Positions 21,453 through 27,631 of a stretch of 27,881 nucleotides of DNA are shown in pieces (position 1 is the first letter of the stretch; every line of letters starts with the position of its first letter). Below the pieces are notes generated by a model, which was not told where the DNA came from, did not search any database, and was given only the letters and a program-made list of their open reading frames with translations. The stretch spans positions 1 to 27,881 of the forward strand of contig DATAYA010000339.1 in NCBI GenBank assembly GCA_036272815.1, given 5' to 3'. The DNA comes from DATAYA01 sp036272815 (GTDB taxonomy: Bacteria > Pseudomonadota > Alphaproteobacteria > Acetobacterales > Acetobacteraceae). Made by a program: the position numbers and the translations under genes.

Positions 21453-22423
21453 CGATACGGGTCAGCCGCTTGCAGGTAGTCTTTCACGTATCGTTGTACC
21501 CCGTCCTCGAGCGCCAGGAAGCGCCCCTGGTAGCCCGCCGCGCGCAGCCGGTCCATCCGCGCCTCGGTGAAACTCTGGTATTGCCCGGCCAGTCGCTCGG
21601 GCATCGGCACGAATTCCACCTGCCTGGGCGCGCCCATTGCGTCGCAGACCGCGTGGGCAAGGTCGAGATAGCTGCGCGCCTGCCCGGTGCCGATATTGTA
21701 GAGGCCGCTCACCCCCGGATGGTCGAGCAGCCAGAGCAGCACGTCGACCAGATCGCCCACCCAGACAAAGTCGCGCCGCTGCGCGCCGTCGGCCACATCC
21801 GGGCGGTCGGAGCGGAACAGGCTCGGCGCGAGCCCGGCGGCGACCTCGTCGTGCTTGACCTTCACGACCGAGATCATTGGCCCCTTGTGGTATTCGTTCG
21901 GGCCATAGACGTTGAAGAACTTGAGCCCGACCCACTGCGCCGGGTGCGGGCCGCCGCTGGCGACCATCTTGTGGGCGCGCAGGTCGAAGGCGTGCTTGGT
22001 CCAGCCGTAGAGGTTGAGCGGCCGCAGCGCGCCGAGCCGGGCTGGATCGTCGTCGAAGCCCACGGCGCCATCGCCATAGGTCGCCGCCGAGGAGGCGTAG
22101 ACCAGCCGCGCGCCCCGGGCGGCGCACCAGCGCCAGAGCCGCAGCGGCAGCTCGACATTAGTCTCCCACACGAAATCGCCGTCGCTCGCCGTGGTCTCGC
22201 TCACCGCGCCGAGGTGGAAGATCATTTCGATCGGCGGGTTGTGGGCGAGGAACTCGTCGAGCACGTCCGGCTGCACGATCCGCGCGGGCGGATGCTTGGC
22301 GAGGTTGTGCCACTTGCCGTTGCTGCGCAGGCGGTCGACCACAACGGTCTCAAGTCCCCGTCCGGTCAGCGCCGCATGGAGATTGGAGCCGATGAAGCCG
22401 GCGCCGCCGGTGACCAAAATCAT
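21449..22423 (-). CDS. hldD: ADP-L-glycero-D-manno-heptose 6-epimerase
   Basis: This encodes a 324-aa short-chain-dehydrogenase-fold epimerase that makes ADP-L-glycero-D-manno-heptose for the LPS inner core. The NADP-binding motif is at the N-terminus (MILVTGGAGFIGSNL). The catalytic Ser at 112 lies in YASSAATYGDG, and Tyr139 and Lys143 lie in LYGWTKHAFDLRAHK. FFNVYGPNEYHKGPMISV is the HldD hallmark. The ATG at 22423 opens the minus-strand envelope block and its stop overlaps lgt. It is divergent from ubiK with 62 bases between starts. Heptose-containing LPS is implied, but other heptose genes (hldE, gmhA) are not in view. Confidence 0.95.
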   Translation of the reverse strand: MILVTGGAGFIGSNLHAALTGRGLETVVVDRLRSNGKWHNLAKHPPARIVQPDVLDEFLAHNPPIEMIFHLGAVSETTASDGDFVWETNVELPLRLWRWCAARGARLVYASSAATYGDGAVGFDDDPARLGALRPLNLYGWTKHAFDLRAHKMVASGGPHPAQWVGLKFFNVYGPNEYHKGPMISVVKVKHDEVAAGLAPSLFRSDRPDVADGAQRRDFVWVGDLVDVLLWLLDHPGVSGLYNIGTGQARSYLDLAHAVCDAMGAPRQVEFVPMPERLAGQYQSFTEARMDRLRAAGYQGRFLALEDGVQRYVKDYLQAADPYR

Positions 22424-22439
22424 GGCGGCAGGTTATAAG
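22410..22439 (+). promoter_or_regulatory. sigma-70-like promoter for ubiK-ybjN-proC
   Basis: GTGACC at 22410-22415 (-35-like) and TATAAG at 22434-22439 (-10) are separated by 18 bases. Transcription would start near 22446, about 40 bases before the ubiK ATG. The -35 lies over the first codons of the divergent hldD gene. This is prediction from sequence only. Confidence 0.5.
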
Positions 22440-22444
22440 AGGGG

Positions 22445-22469
22445 CGCCGGGGCCGACATAGCCCCGGCG
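22445..22469 (+). promoter_or_regulatory. 5'-UTR stem-loop ahead of ubiK
   Basis: CGCCGGGGC and GCCCCGGCG form a perfect 9-bp stem around a 7-base loop (CGACATA). It begins at the predicted transcription start and ends five bases before the AGGAGG ribosome-binding site. It might protect the mRNA 5' end or modulate translation. There is no T-run, so it is not an intrinsic terminator. Confidence 0.6.
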
Positions 22470-22485
22470 GACACAGGAGGTGGCG

Positions 22486-22779
22486 ATGTCCGACCGGCCG
22501 CGTTTCTTTGACGACCTCGCCGGCGTGGCGGGGGGAGCGTTCTCCGCCTTTGCGGGTCTGCGCGAGGAGATGGAGGCGCTGCTGCGGGCGCGACTCGACG
22601 AGATGGTGCGGCGGCTGTCGCTGGTGCGGCGGGAGGAGCTGGACGCCGTGCAAGAAATCGCCGCCCGCGCCCGCGCCGGCCAGGAGGCGGCCGACGCACG
22701 GTTGGCGGTGCTGGAGCAGCGGATTGTCGAGCTGGAACGCCGAGTCGCGGCGGCCGCATCCCCGCCTCCGGCCGCGTGA
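22486..22779 (+). CDS. ubiK: UbiK-family ubiquinone biosynthesis accessory factor
   Basis: This encodes a 97-aa protein of the UbiK (YqiC/BMFP) family: a short N-terminal amphipathic segment (RFFDDLAGVAGGAFSAFAGL), the conserved ALLRARLDEMVRRLSLVRRE region, and a C-terminal coiled coil (DARLAVLEQRIVELERRVAA). In enterobacteria UbiK binds UbiJ and lipid and assists the aerobic ubiquinone-biosynthesis complex. A membrane-fusogenic activity is described for the family. The ATG at 22486 follows AGGAGG by five bases. It heads a plus-strand group with ybjN and proC. Length and domain order are complete. Confidence 0.88.
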   Translation: MSDRPRFFDDLAGVAGGAFSAFAGLREEMEALLRARLDEMVRRLSLVRREELDAVQEIAARARAGQEAADARLAVLEQRIVELERRVAAAASPPPAA

Positions 22780-22894
22780 TCTTGCTGCGCCGCGTCAGCC
22801 GCCGCATATCAGCGACGGCCGGGCGCGGGAAGGAGGCTTGCGACACGCAATTGCCGGCCGGTAGGCTACACCTCGCGGCGTGACGGGGCGGACA

Positions 22895-22913
22895 CCTCCG
22901 GAGTCTCCGGAGG
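22895..22913. promoter_or_regulatory. perfect 19-bp palindrome upstream of ybjN
   Basis: CCTCCGGAG-T-CTCCGGAGG is a perfect inverted repeat with 9-base arms. It lies in the 245-base gap between ubiK and ybjN, about 30 bases downstream of a weak promoter-like pair (TTGCGA, 18 bases, TAGGCT ending near 22867). It could be an operator or an mRNA hairpin; no T-run follows. Confidence 0.45.
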
Positions 22914-22937
22914 CAGGCAGATGGGGGCAGGCAGATG
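22912..22937. repeat. two direct copies of GGCAGGCAGATG
   Basis: The 12-base unit occurs at 22912-22923 and 22926-22937 (14-base period), right after the palindrome and before ybjN. The second copy ends in an ATG that is in frame with ybjN but has no ribosome-binding site. Confidence 0.7.
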
Positions 22938-23024
22938 AACCTGGCCCCGCGATGCCGGTCGTCCCGATGCGCCCCAGGCCGCTCGGGGCCGCGACCGGCC
23001 TTCCTCCAACAGGGGAGACCAACG

Positions 23025-23528
23025 ATGTCCACCCTCTCAGTCGCCCGATCCGAAGCTGCGTCCAACCCGCTCGATCTCCTGGAGCAGATCGCGGCCGCCA
23101 ACGAATGGGCCTTCGACCGCCGCAACGAGTCCGAGATGGCCGCCGAGGCGCCCGGCAAGTGGTGCGACTACGGCCTCTATTTTAGCTGGTCGAACGAGAT
23201 CAGCGCCATGCACTTCACCTGTGCCTTCGACCTGAAGGTGCCGGCGCGGCGCCGCACGGCGCTCTACGAGCTGCTGGCGCTGGCCAACGAGAAGCTCTGG
23301 ATCGGGCATTTCGGCCTCGACGGCGACGACGGCACGCCGCTGTTCCGACATGCGGTGTTGCTGCGCGGCGCCCCCGGCGCCTCGGCCGAGAGCCTGGAGG
23401 ACATGGTGGACATCGCGATCACCGAGTGCGAGCGGTTCTATCCGGCGTTTCAGTTCGTGCTGTGGGGCGGCAAGTCGCCGAAGGAGGCGATGGACGCGGC
23501 GATGCTGGAGTGCGTGGGCGAGGCGTGA
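23025..23528 (+). CDS. YbjN domain-containing protein
   Basis: This encodes a 167-aa protein of the YbjN family, which adopts a fold related to type III secretion chaperones; in enterobacteria YbjN affects motility and stress responses. Visible segments are LLEQIAAANEWAFDRRNESE, WCDYGLYFSWSNEISAMHFT and ALYELLALANEKLWIGHFGL, then LFRHAVLLRG and an acidic C-terminal helix region (LEDMVDIAITECERFYPAF). The ATG at 23025 follows AGGGGAG. The open frame extends to 22935 but that part looks non-coding. Its stop TGA overlaps the GTG of proC (GTGA). Presumably cytoplasmic; the precise role is unknown. Confidence 0.86.
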   Translation: MSTLSVARSEAASNPLDLLEQIAAANEWAFDRRNESEMAAEAPGKWCDYGLYFSWSNEISAMHFTCAFDLKVPARRRTALYELLALANEKLWIGHFGLDGDDGTPLFRHAVLLRGAPGASAESLEDMVDIAITECERFYPAFQFVLWGGKSPKEAMDAAMLECVGEA

Positions 23529-24325
23529 TCCCGTCCGTCCTGCTGGTGGGCGGCGGCCGTATGGGCGGCGCGCTGCTCGCCGGCTGGGTCGAGCGGGGGC
23601 TGGCGCCGAGCGTCGTCGTCGATCCGGCGCCCGAAGCGGCCCGGCTCGGCGGCGCGTCGGTGCAGGTGGTGGCAGCGCCGGACGGCGTGCCGGCCGGCTT
23701 CGCGCCGGCGGCCGTGGTGCTCGCCGTCAAGCCTCAGGAGGCCGCGCGGGTGCTGCCGTCCTATGCGCGCCTTGCGCCGGATGCCGTCTTTCTCTCGATC
23801 ATGGCCGGCCGCACGCTCTCGGGCATGCGGGCGCTGCTGGGCGAGCCGGCCGCGATCGTGCGCGCGATGCCGAACACGCCGGCCGCGATCCGCCAGGGCG
23901 TCACCGTCGCCTGCCCCGGCGCCGGCGTGACGGCGGCACAGCGGGCGTTGTGCGACACGCTGCTCGCTTCGGTGGGCGAGGTCGCCTGGGTGGAGGCGGA
24001 GACGCTGCTCGACCCTGTTACCGCGGTCTCCGGGAGCGGGCCGGCCTATGTCTTTCTCCTTGCTGAATTGCTGGAGCGGGCGGCGATGGAACAGGGGTTG
24101 CCGGCCGACCTCGCGCGGCTGCTGGCACGGCGGACGGTCGCCGGCGCCGGCGCGCTGCTGGCGGCGAGCGCCGAGGACGCGGCCACGCTCCGCCGCGCGG
24201 TGACCAGCCCGAAGGGCACCACCGAACGGGCGCTCGCGGTGCTCATGGACGAAGCGGCCTGGCCGCAGGCGATCTCGGAGGCCGTCGCCGCGGCCGCCGC
24301 GCGGTCACGCGAGCTTGCGGGGTGA
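23525..24325 (+). CDS. proC: pyrroline-5-carboxylate reductase
   Basis: This encodes a 266-aa NAD(P)H-dependent enzyme for the last step of proline synthesis. The Rossmann start is VLLVGGGRMGGALLAGWVERG. AVVLAVKPQEAARVLPSYA and AIVRAMPNTPAAIRQGVT are family hallmarks, and the C-terminal helical dimerisation domain contains DPVTAVSGSGPAYVFLLAEL and the signature VTSPKGTTERALAVL. It uses GTG at 23525, overlapping the ybjN stop by four bases; the ORF extension further upstream is antisense-like. Its 3' end overlaps the convergent membrane-protein gene by 21 bases. Length is normal. Confidence 0.95.
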   Translation: MIPSVLLVGGGRMGGALLAGWVERGLAPSVVVDPAPEAARLGGASVQVVAAPDGVPAGFAPAAVVLAVKPQEAARVLPSYARLAPDAVFLSIMAGRTLSGMRALLGEPAAIVRAMPNTPAAIRQGVTVACPGAGVTAAQRALCDTLLASVGEVAWVEAETLLDPVTAVSGSGPAYVFLLAELLERAAMEQGLPADLARLLARRTVAGAGALLAASAEDAATLRRAVTSPKGTTERALAVLMDEAAWPQAISEAVAAAAARSRELAG

Positions 24326-24760
24326 GCGGCGCGCGCGCGGGTAAGCGCGGCCCATCAGCACGGTGCCGATCAGCGCCGCGCCGATCCCCCAGGGCAGGTT
24401 GATGGCCAGCGAGATGGAGATGCCGCGGCCGGTGAAGCCGTTGCCGATCGGTGCGCCGTGCAGCGGCGCCACCACGAACCAGGCGACGAGGATCGCGCAG
24501 GCGCCAAGGCCGAGCCCGAGCAGCCACGCCGGTGCGGCCGGCAGGTGAGGCAGCGCCAGCCCGAACACCAGCCCCCACACGCCGCCCCAGAACGCGAGAT
24601 CGAGCACCAGCGGGATATGCAGCGGCCCCACGGCGCGCATCGGATAGGCCGGCGGCATCATCCCCGCCCAATGCAGCAGCGCCCATATCCCCTGATGGAC
24701 GATCAGGACGCTTAATGCTCCGGCGAGAAAGCCCAGAGCCGCACGCGGCATCGCCGTCAT
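24305..24760 (-). CDS. small four-helix membrane protein, unknown function
   Basis: This encodes a 151-aa hydrophobic protein I do not recognise. Four membrane segments are likely: ALGFLAGALSVLIVHQGIWA (about 8-27), LVLDLAFWGGVWGLVFGLAL (about 51-70), AWLLGLGLGACAILVAWFVV (about 78-97) and ISLAINLPWGIGAALIGTVL (about 115-134). It ends in a basic tail (RAYPRARRSPRKLA). The HGAPIGNGFTGRG loop between segments 3 and 4 is glycine-rich. The ATG at 24760 follows AAGGA. It lies 27 bases downstream of eutC on the same strand, so it may be the last gene of the eut transcript, but no role in ethanolamine use is established. Confidence 0.78.
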   Translation of the reverse strand: MTAMPRAALGFLAGALSVLIVHQGIWALLHWAGMMPPAYPMRAVGPLHIPLVLDLAFWGGVWGLVFGLALPHLPAAPAWLLGLGLGACAILVAWFVVAPLHGAPIGNGFTGRGISISLAINLPWGIGAALIGTVLMGRAYPRARRSPRKLA

Positions 24761-24787
24761 CCCGGAAATCCTTCCCGATGTTGAACC

Positions 24788-25540
24788 TCAAGGCGCCGCC
24801 ATTGACGGGAGCGCGGGCTGCTCGTCCTTCAGCGCGAAACCGGAGAGCCGCAGCCGCCGCATCTCCCGCAGCAGCCAGAGCAGCTTGGCCGTCGCCTCGG
24901 CGACCGGCAAGCCGTCCGGGCGGATGTTGGAGATGCAGTTGCGCTCCGCATCGGTGCGGCCCGGACGCGGCGCCCAGGTGAGATAGGCGCCGAGGCTCTC
25001 TGCCGCCGAGAGGCCGGGCCGCTCGCCCACCAGCACGACGACAGCCGCCGCGCCGAGCGCCGCGCCGACCGCGTCGCCGAGTGCCACGCGCGCCTGCGTC
25101 GCGATCACCACGACGGCGTGCGATCCGGCGCCCAGTGAGGGCAGCACCGACTCCAGCAGCGGCGGCGCGTGATGCTGCACGGCCGCCGGCGAGAGACCGT
25201 CGCAGAGCACGAAGGCGGTGCAGCCCCGGGCCGGGTCCGCTGCCAGGGCCGCCGCATCGGCCGGGTCGAGCAGCCGCCCGAGATCGGGGCGGCGCAGATA
25301 GGTCGGCCGGTCGGGGCAGGCGCTGCGCACAATCCGCCCCGCGATCCCGAGCGCGGCCAGCGCCGCCTGCAGTGCCGCCGTGTCGAGCCTCGTGTGGACC
25401 GCATCGCGTGCCGCAGCATGGGCCGCCTGGAAGGCGAGGTGAGCCGCGGTCGGCATCCCGTTGCCCACCCGGCCGAGTGCCACCCGCGCCGGGGTGAAGC
25501 GCCGCAGGTCGGTCCAGCGCACGGGCGGCGGGGCGGTCAT
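24788..25540 (-). CDS. eutC: ethanolamine ammonia-lyase light chain
   Basis: This encodes the 250-aa small subunit of adenosylcobalamin-dependent ethanolamine ammonia-lyase, which with EutB converts ethanolamine to acetaldehyde and ammonia. Recognisable stretches are RFTPARVALGRVGNGMPTAA, ACPDRPTYLRRPDLGRLLD, VLCDGLSPAAVQHHAPPLLE, VVVLVGERPGLSAAESLGAY and ERNCISNIRPDGLPVAEATA; the last two contribute to the B12-binding side in known structures. The ATG at 25540 overlaps the stop of the upstream GDCCVxC gene (ATGA), so an earlier in-frame start is unlikely. Length fits short alphaproteobacterial EutC. No microcompartment shell genes are visible. Confidence 0.93.
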   Translation of the reverse strand: MTAPPPVRWTDLRRFTPARVALGRVGNGMPTAAHLAFQAAHAAARDAVHTRLDTAALQAALAALGIAGRIVRSACPDRPTYLRRPDLGRLLDPADAAALAADPARGCTAFVLCDGLSPAAVQHHAPPLLESVLPSLGAGSHAVVVIATQARVALGDAVGAALGAAAVVVLVGERPGLSAAESLGAYLTWAPRPGRTDAERNCISNIRPDGLPVAEATAKLLWLLREMRRLRLSGFALKDEQPALPSMAAP

Positions 25541-25749
25541 GCGGTTCCGCAGCTGCGCGGCTCTTGCATCGGCGGACACGGGACGGTGCCGAAGGAGCAG
25601 AAGATGCAGCAATCTCCGGGCCGCGGCCGCAGGTGCCCGGCGCAGGCGGGACAGTCGAACACCACCACACAGGCATCGTCCGGCATGGTCTCGCGGCTCT
25701 CCGCGCCGCAATGCGGGCAGGTGATGGTCGAGGCCAGGGCGAGGCTCAT
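25537..25749 (-). CDS. GDCCVxC-type cysteine-rich mini-protein between eutB and eutC
   Basis: This encodes a 70-aa protein with ten cysteines. It has a zinc-ribbon-like pair of knuckles (C11-P-H-C14 and C33-P-A-C36), then RPRPGDCCIFCSFGTVPCPP (residues 41-60). I recognise that as the motif of the GDCCVxC domain-containing (seleno)protein family, in which some members use selenocysteine. Here all positions are ordinary cysteine codons. The ATG at 25749 shares one base with the eutB stop (TGATG) and its stop overlaps the eutC start (ATGA), so all three are translationally linked. The role is unknown: metal or redox help for the lyase, or an accidental insertion. The longer frame to 25833 lies inside eutB. 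Confidence 0.82.
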   Translation of the reverse strand: MSLALASTITCPHCGAESRETMPDDACVVVFDCPACAGHLRPRPGDCCIFCSFGTVPCPPMQEPRSCGTA

Positions 25750-27122
25750 CAACGGAGCCCGATCAGCGCCGGCGACAATGCCGCCGCGATCGCCGCATCC
25801 GGCTCCGGCCCGATGCCCATGCGCGCCAGCCATGCCTCGAACTCCGGTGCGGGCCGCAGGCCGAGCACGCCGCGCAGATAGAGAGAATCGTGAAAGCTGG
25901 TGCTCTGGTAGGATAGCATCACGTCATCGGCGCCGGGGACGCCCATCACGTAGGTGACGCCGGCGACGCCGAGCAGCGTCAGCAGCGCGTCCATGTCGTC
26001 CTGATCCGCGTCGGCGTGGTTGGTGTAGCAGACGTCGACCCCCATCGGCAGGCCGAGCAGCTTGCCGCAGAAATGGTCCTCCAGCCCGGCGCGGGCGATC
26101 TGCTTGCCGTCGGCGAGGTATTCGGGGCCGATGAAGCCGACCACGGTGTTGACCAGGAGCGGATGGTATGCGCGCGCGACGGCGTAGGCGCGGGCTTCGA
26201 GGGTCTGCTGGTCGACGCCGTGATGCGCCTCGGCGGAGAGGGCGCTGCCCTGGCCGGTCTCGAAATACATCAAATCCTGACCGAGCGTGCCGCGGCCGAG
26301 CCCGAGGGCGGCGTCCTCCGCCTCGGCGAGCAGGGAGAGCGAGACGCCGAAGGCGCGGTTCGCGGCCTCCGTGCCGGCGATCGACTGGAACACGAGATCG
26401 ACCGGCGCGTGGCGCTCGATCGCGGCGATGGTGCTGGTGACGTGGGCGAGGACGCAGGTCTGGGTGGGGATCGCGTAGCGCTCGCGGACCTCGTCGAGCA
26501 TCGCGAGCAGGGAGCAGAGCGCGGGGATGTTGTCGGTTGCGGGGTTGACGCCGATCACCGCGTCGCCGGCGCCGAGCAGCAGGCCGTCGAGAGTCGCGGC
26601 GGCAATGCCGCGCAGGGCATCGGCCGGGTGGTTCGGTTGCAGGCGGACCGAGAGGCGGCCGGGCAGGCCGATGGTGTTGCGGAAGCGGGTTGTCACCCGG
26701 CATTTGGCTGCAACCGCAACCAGGTCCTGCAAGCGCATGATCTTGCTCACAGCGGCCGCCATTTCCGGGGTGAGGCCGGGGCGGAGTGCCGCGAGCGCTG
26801 TCGGGTCGGCCGCATCCGAGAGGAGCCAGTCGCGAAAGCCGCCGACGGTGAGCGCGGCGACCGGCGCGAAGGCCGCTTCGTCGTGGGTGTCGCAGATCAG
26901 CCGCGTGATCTCGTCGGTTTCGTACGGGATCACCGGGCGGTCGAGGATCGCGCGCAGCGGCAGATCGGCGAGCGCCCATTGGGCGGCCACCCGTTCGGTG
27001 GCCGAGGTGGCGGCAAGGCCGGCCAGCGTGTCGCCCGAACGCGCCGGCGTCGCACGCGCCAGCAGCGTGGGCAGGTCGGTGAAGACGTGGCGGGTGCGGC
27101 CGAGCGTGTGCGCGTAGGGCAG
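25749..27122 (-). CDS. eutB: ethanolamine ammonia-lyase heavy chain, probable CTG start
   Basis: This encodes the 457-aa catalytic TIM-barrel subunit of adenosylcobalamin-dependent ethanolamine ammonia-lyase. Conserved segments include IPYETDEITRLICDTHDEAA, KCRVTTRFRNTIGLPGRLSV, LQPNHPADALRGIAAATLDG, AVIGVNPATDNIPALCSLLA, DLMYFETGQGSALSAEAHHG and LLGLPMGVDVCYTNHADADQ. The first ordinary start, GTG at 26990, would remove 44 conserved residues (YAHTLGRTRHVFTDLPTLL and onward). No ATG, GTG or TTG lies between the in-frame TGA at 27195-27197 and that GTG. CTG at 27122-27120, five bases after GGAGG, restores the usual EutB N-terminus and length (E. coli EutB is about 453 aa). A sequencing frameshift is the alternative. 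Confidence 0.9.
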   Translation of the reverse strand: MPYAHTLGRTRHVFTDLPTLLARATPARSGDTLAGLAATSATERVAAQWALADLPLRAILDRPVIPYETDEITRLICDTHDEAAFAPVAALTVGGFRDWLLSDAADPTALAALRPGLTPEMAAAVSKIMRLQDLVAVAAKCRVTTRFRNTIGLPGRLSVRLQPNHPADALRGIAAATLDGLLLGAGDAVIGVNPATDNIPALCSLLAMLDEVRERYAIPTQTCVLAHVTSTIAAIERHAPVDLVFQSIAGTEAANRAFGVSLSLLAEAEDAALGLGRGTLGQDLMYFETGQGSALSAEAHHGVDQQTLEARAYAVARAYHPLLVNTVVGFIGPEYLADGKQIARAGLEDHFCGKLLGLPMGVDVCYTNHADADQDDMDALLTLLGVAGVTYVMGVPGADDVMLSYQSTSFHDSLYLRGVLGLRPAPEFEAWLARMGIGPEPDAAIAAALSPALIGLR

Positions 27123-27631
27123 GGCCGCCTCCGGGTCCGGTCTGGCGACGGAAGCATAGCAGGATCGGCGTGCCCGGCGGGAGGATTGCGGCGGTCAGGG
27201 GGGCGCCCGCACGGGAGCGGCGCGGCGGGGGGGCGAGGAGATCGGCGAGGTGGTCGGCCGGGGGATTGCGCCGGATCGGGCCGGGCGGCGCTGGTCCGGC
27301 TGTCTGGAACGCGGGCGGGGCGGCCTGGATTGCGCCTTGCGCCGGCTCGGCTTCCGGAAGGATGGGGACGCCTCGAGGCGCGATCCGGAGGTCGCGGCAG
27401 ATGCGGGCGACGGCCTCGTCGATCGGGCGCTGTTCGGGATCGGCCGCGTCGCCTTCGAGCCGTTCCTCGAGGTCGCCCAGCAGGCTTTCGATGTAGTGGC
27501 GGCTGCGGGCGGCGGCGATGGCGGGCAGGATAACGCGGCAGGGAGGTGAATATTAATTCCCCGCTTCGCCGGGGGCGGCGCGCCCGGACGTCGGGATCGC
27601 CCACGAGCCAGTTAACCCGGATCGCAGATCG
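27123..27631. other. 509-base gap upstream of eutB, partly coding-like on the minus strand
   Basis: This stretch has no complete gene. On the minus strand, from an in-frame TAA near 27555 down to about 27250, one frame reads like a real protein: AAARSRHYIESLLGDLEERL, then PIDEAVARICRDLRIAPRG and a proline-rich tail, with G/C-rich third positions. It has no ATG/GTG/TTG start and no stop before running into eutB antisense-type frames. It may be a gene remnant, a gene with a frameshift, or chance. An AT-rich patch (TTAATATT near 27551-27558) could belong to a promoter. The eutB promoter must lie in this gap or upstream of it. Confidence 0.35.

Noticed and set aside
27122..27160. eutB starting at the ATG at 27156 by a frameshift error
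   Set aside because: That ATG is in a different frame and would need an indel. The CTG with its own ribosome-binding site explains the N-terminus without altering the sequence, though resequencing would settle it.
26016..27533. 505-aa plus-strand open frame over eutB
   Set aside because: It is antisense to highly conserved eutB codons and has no recognisable domain.
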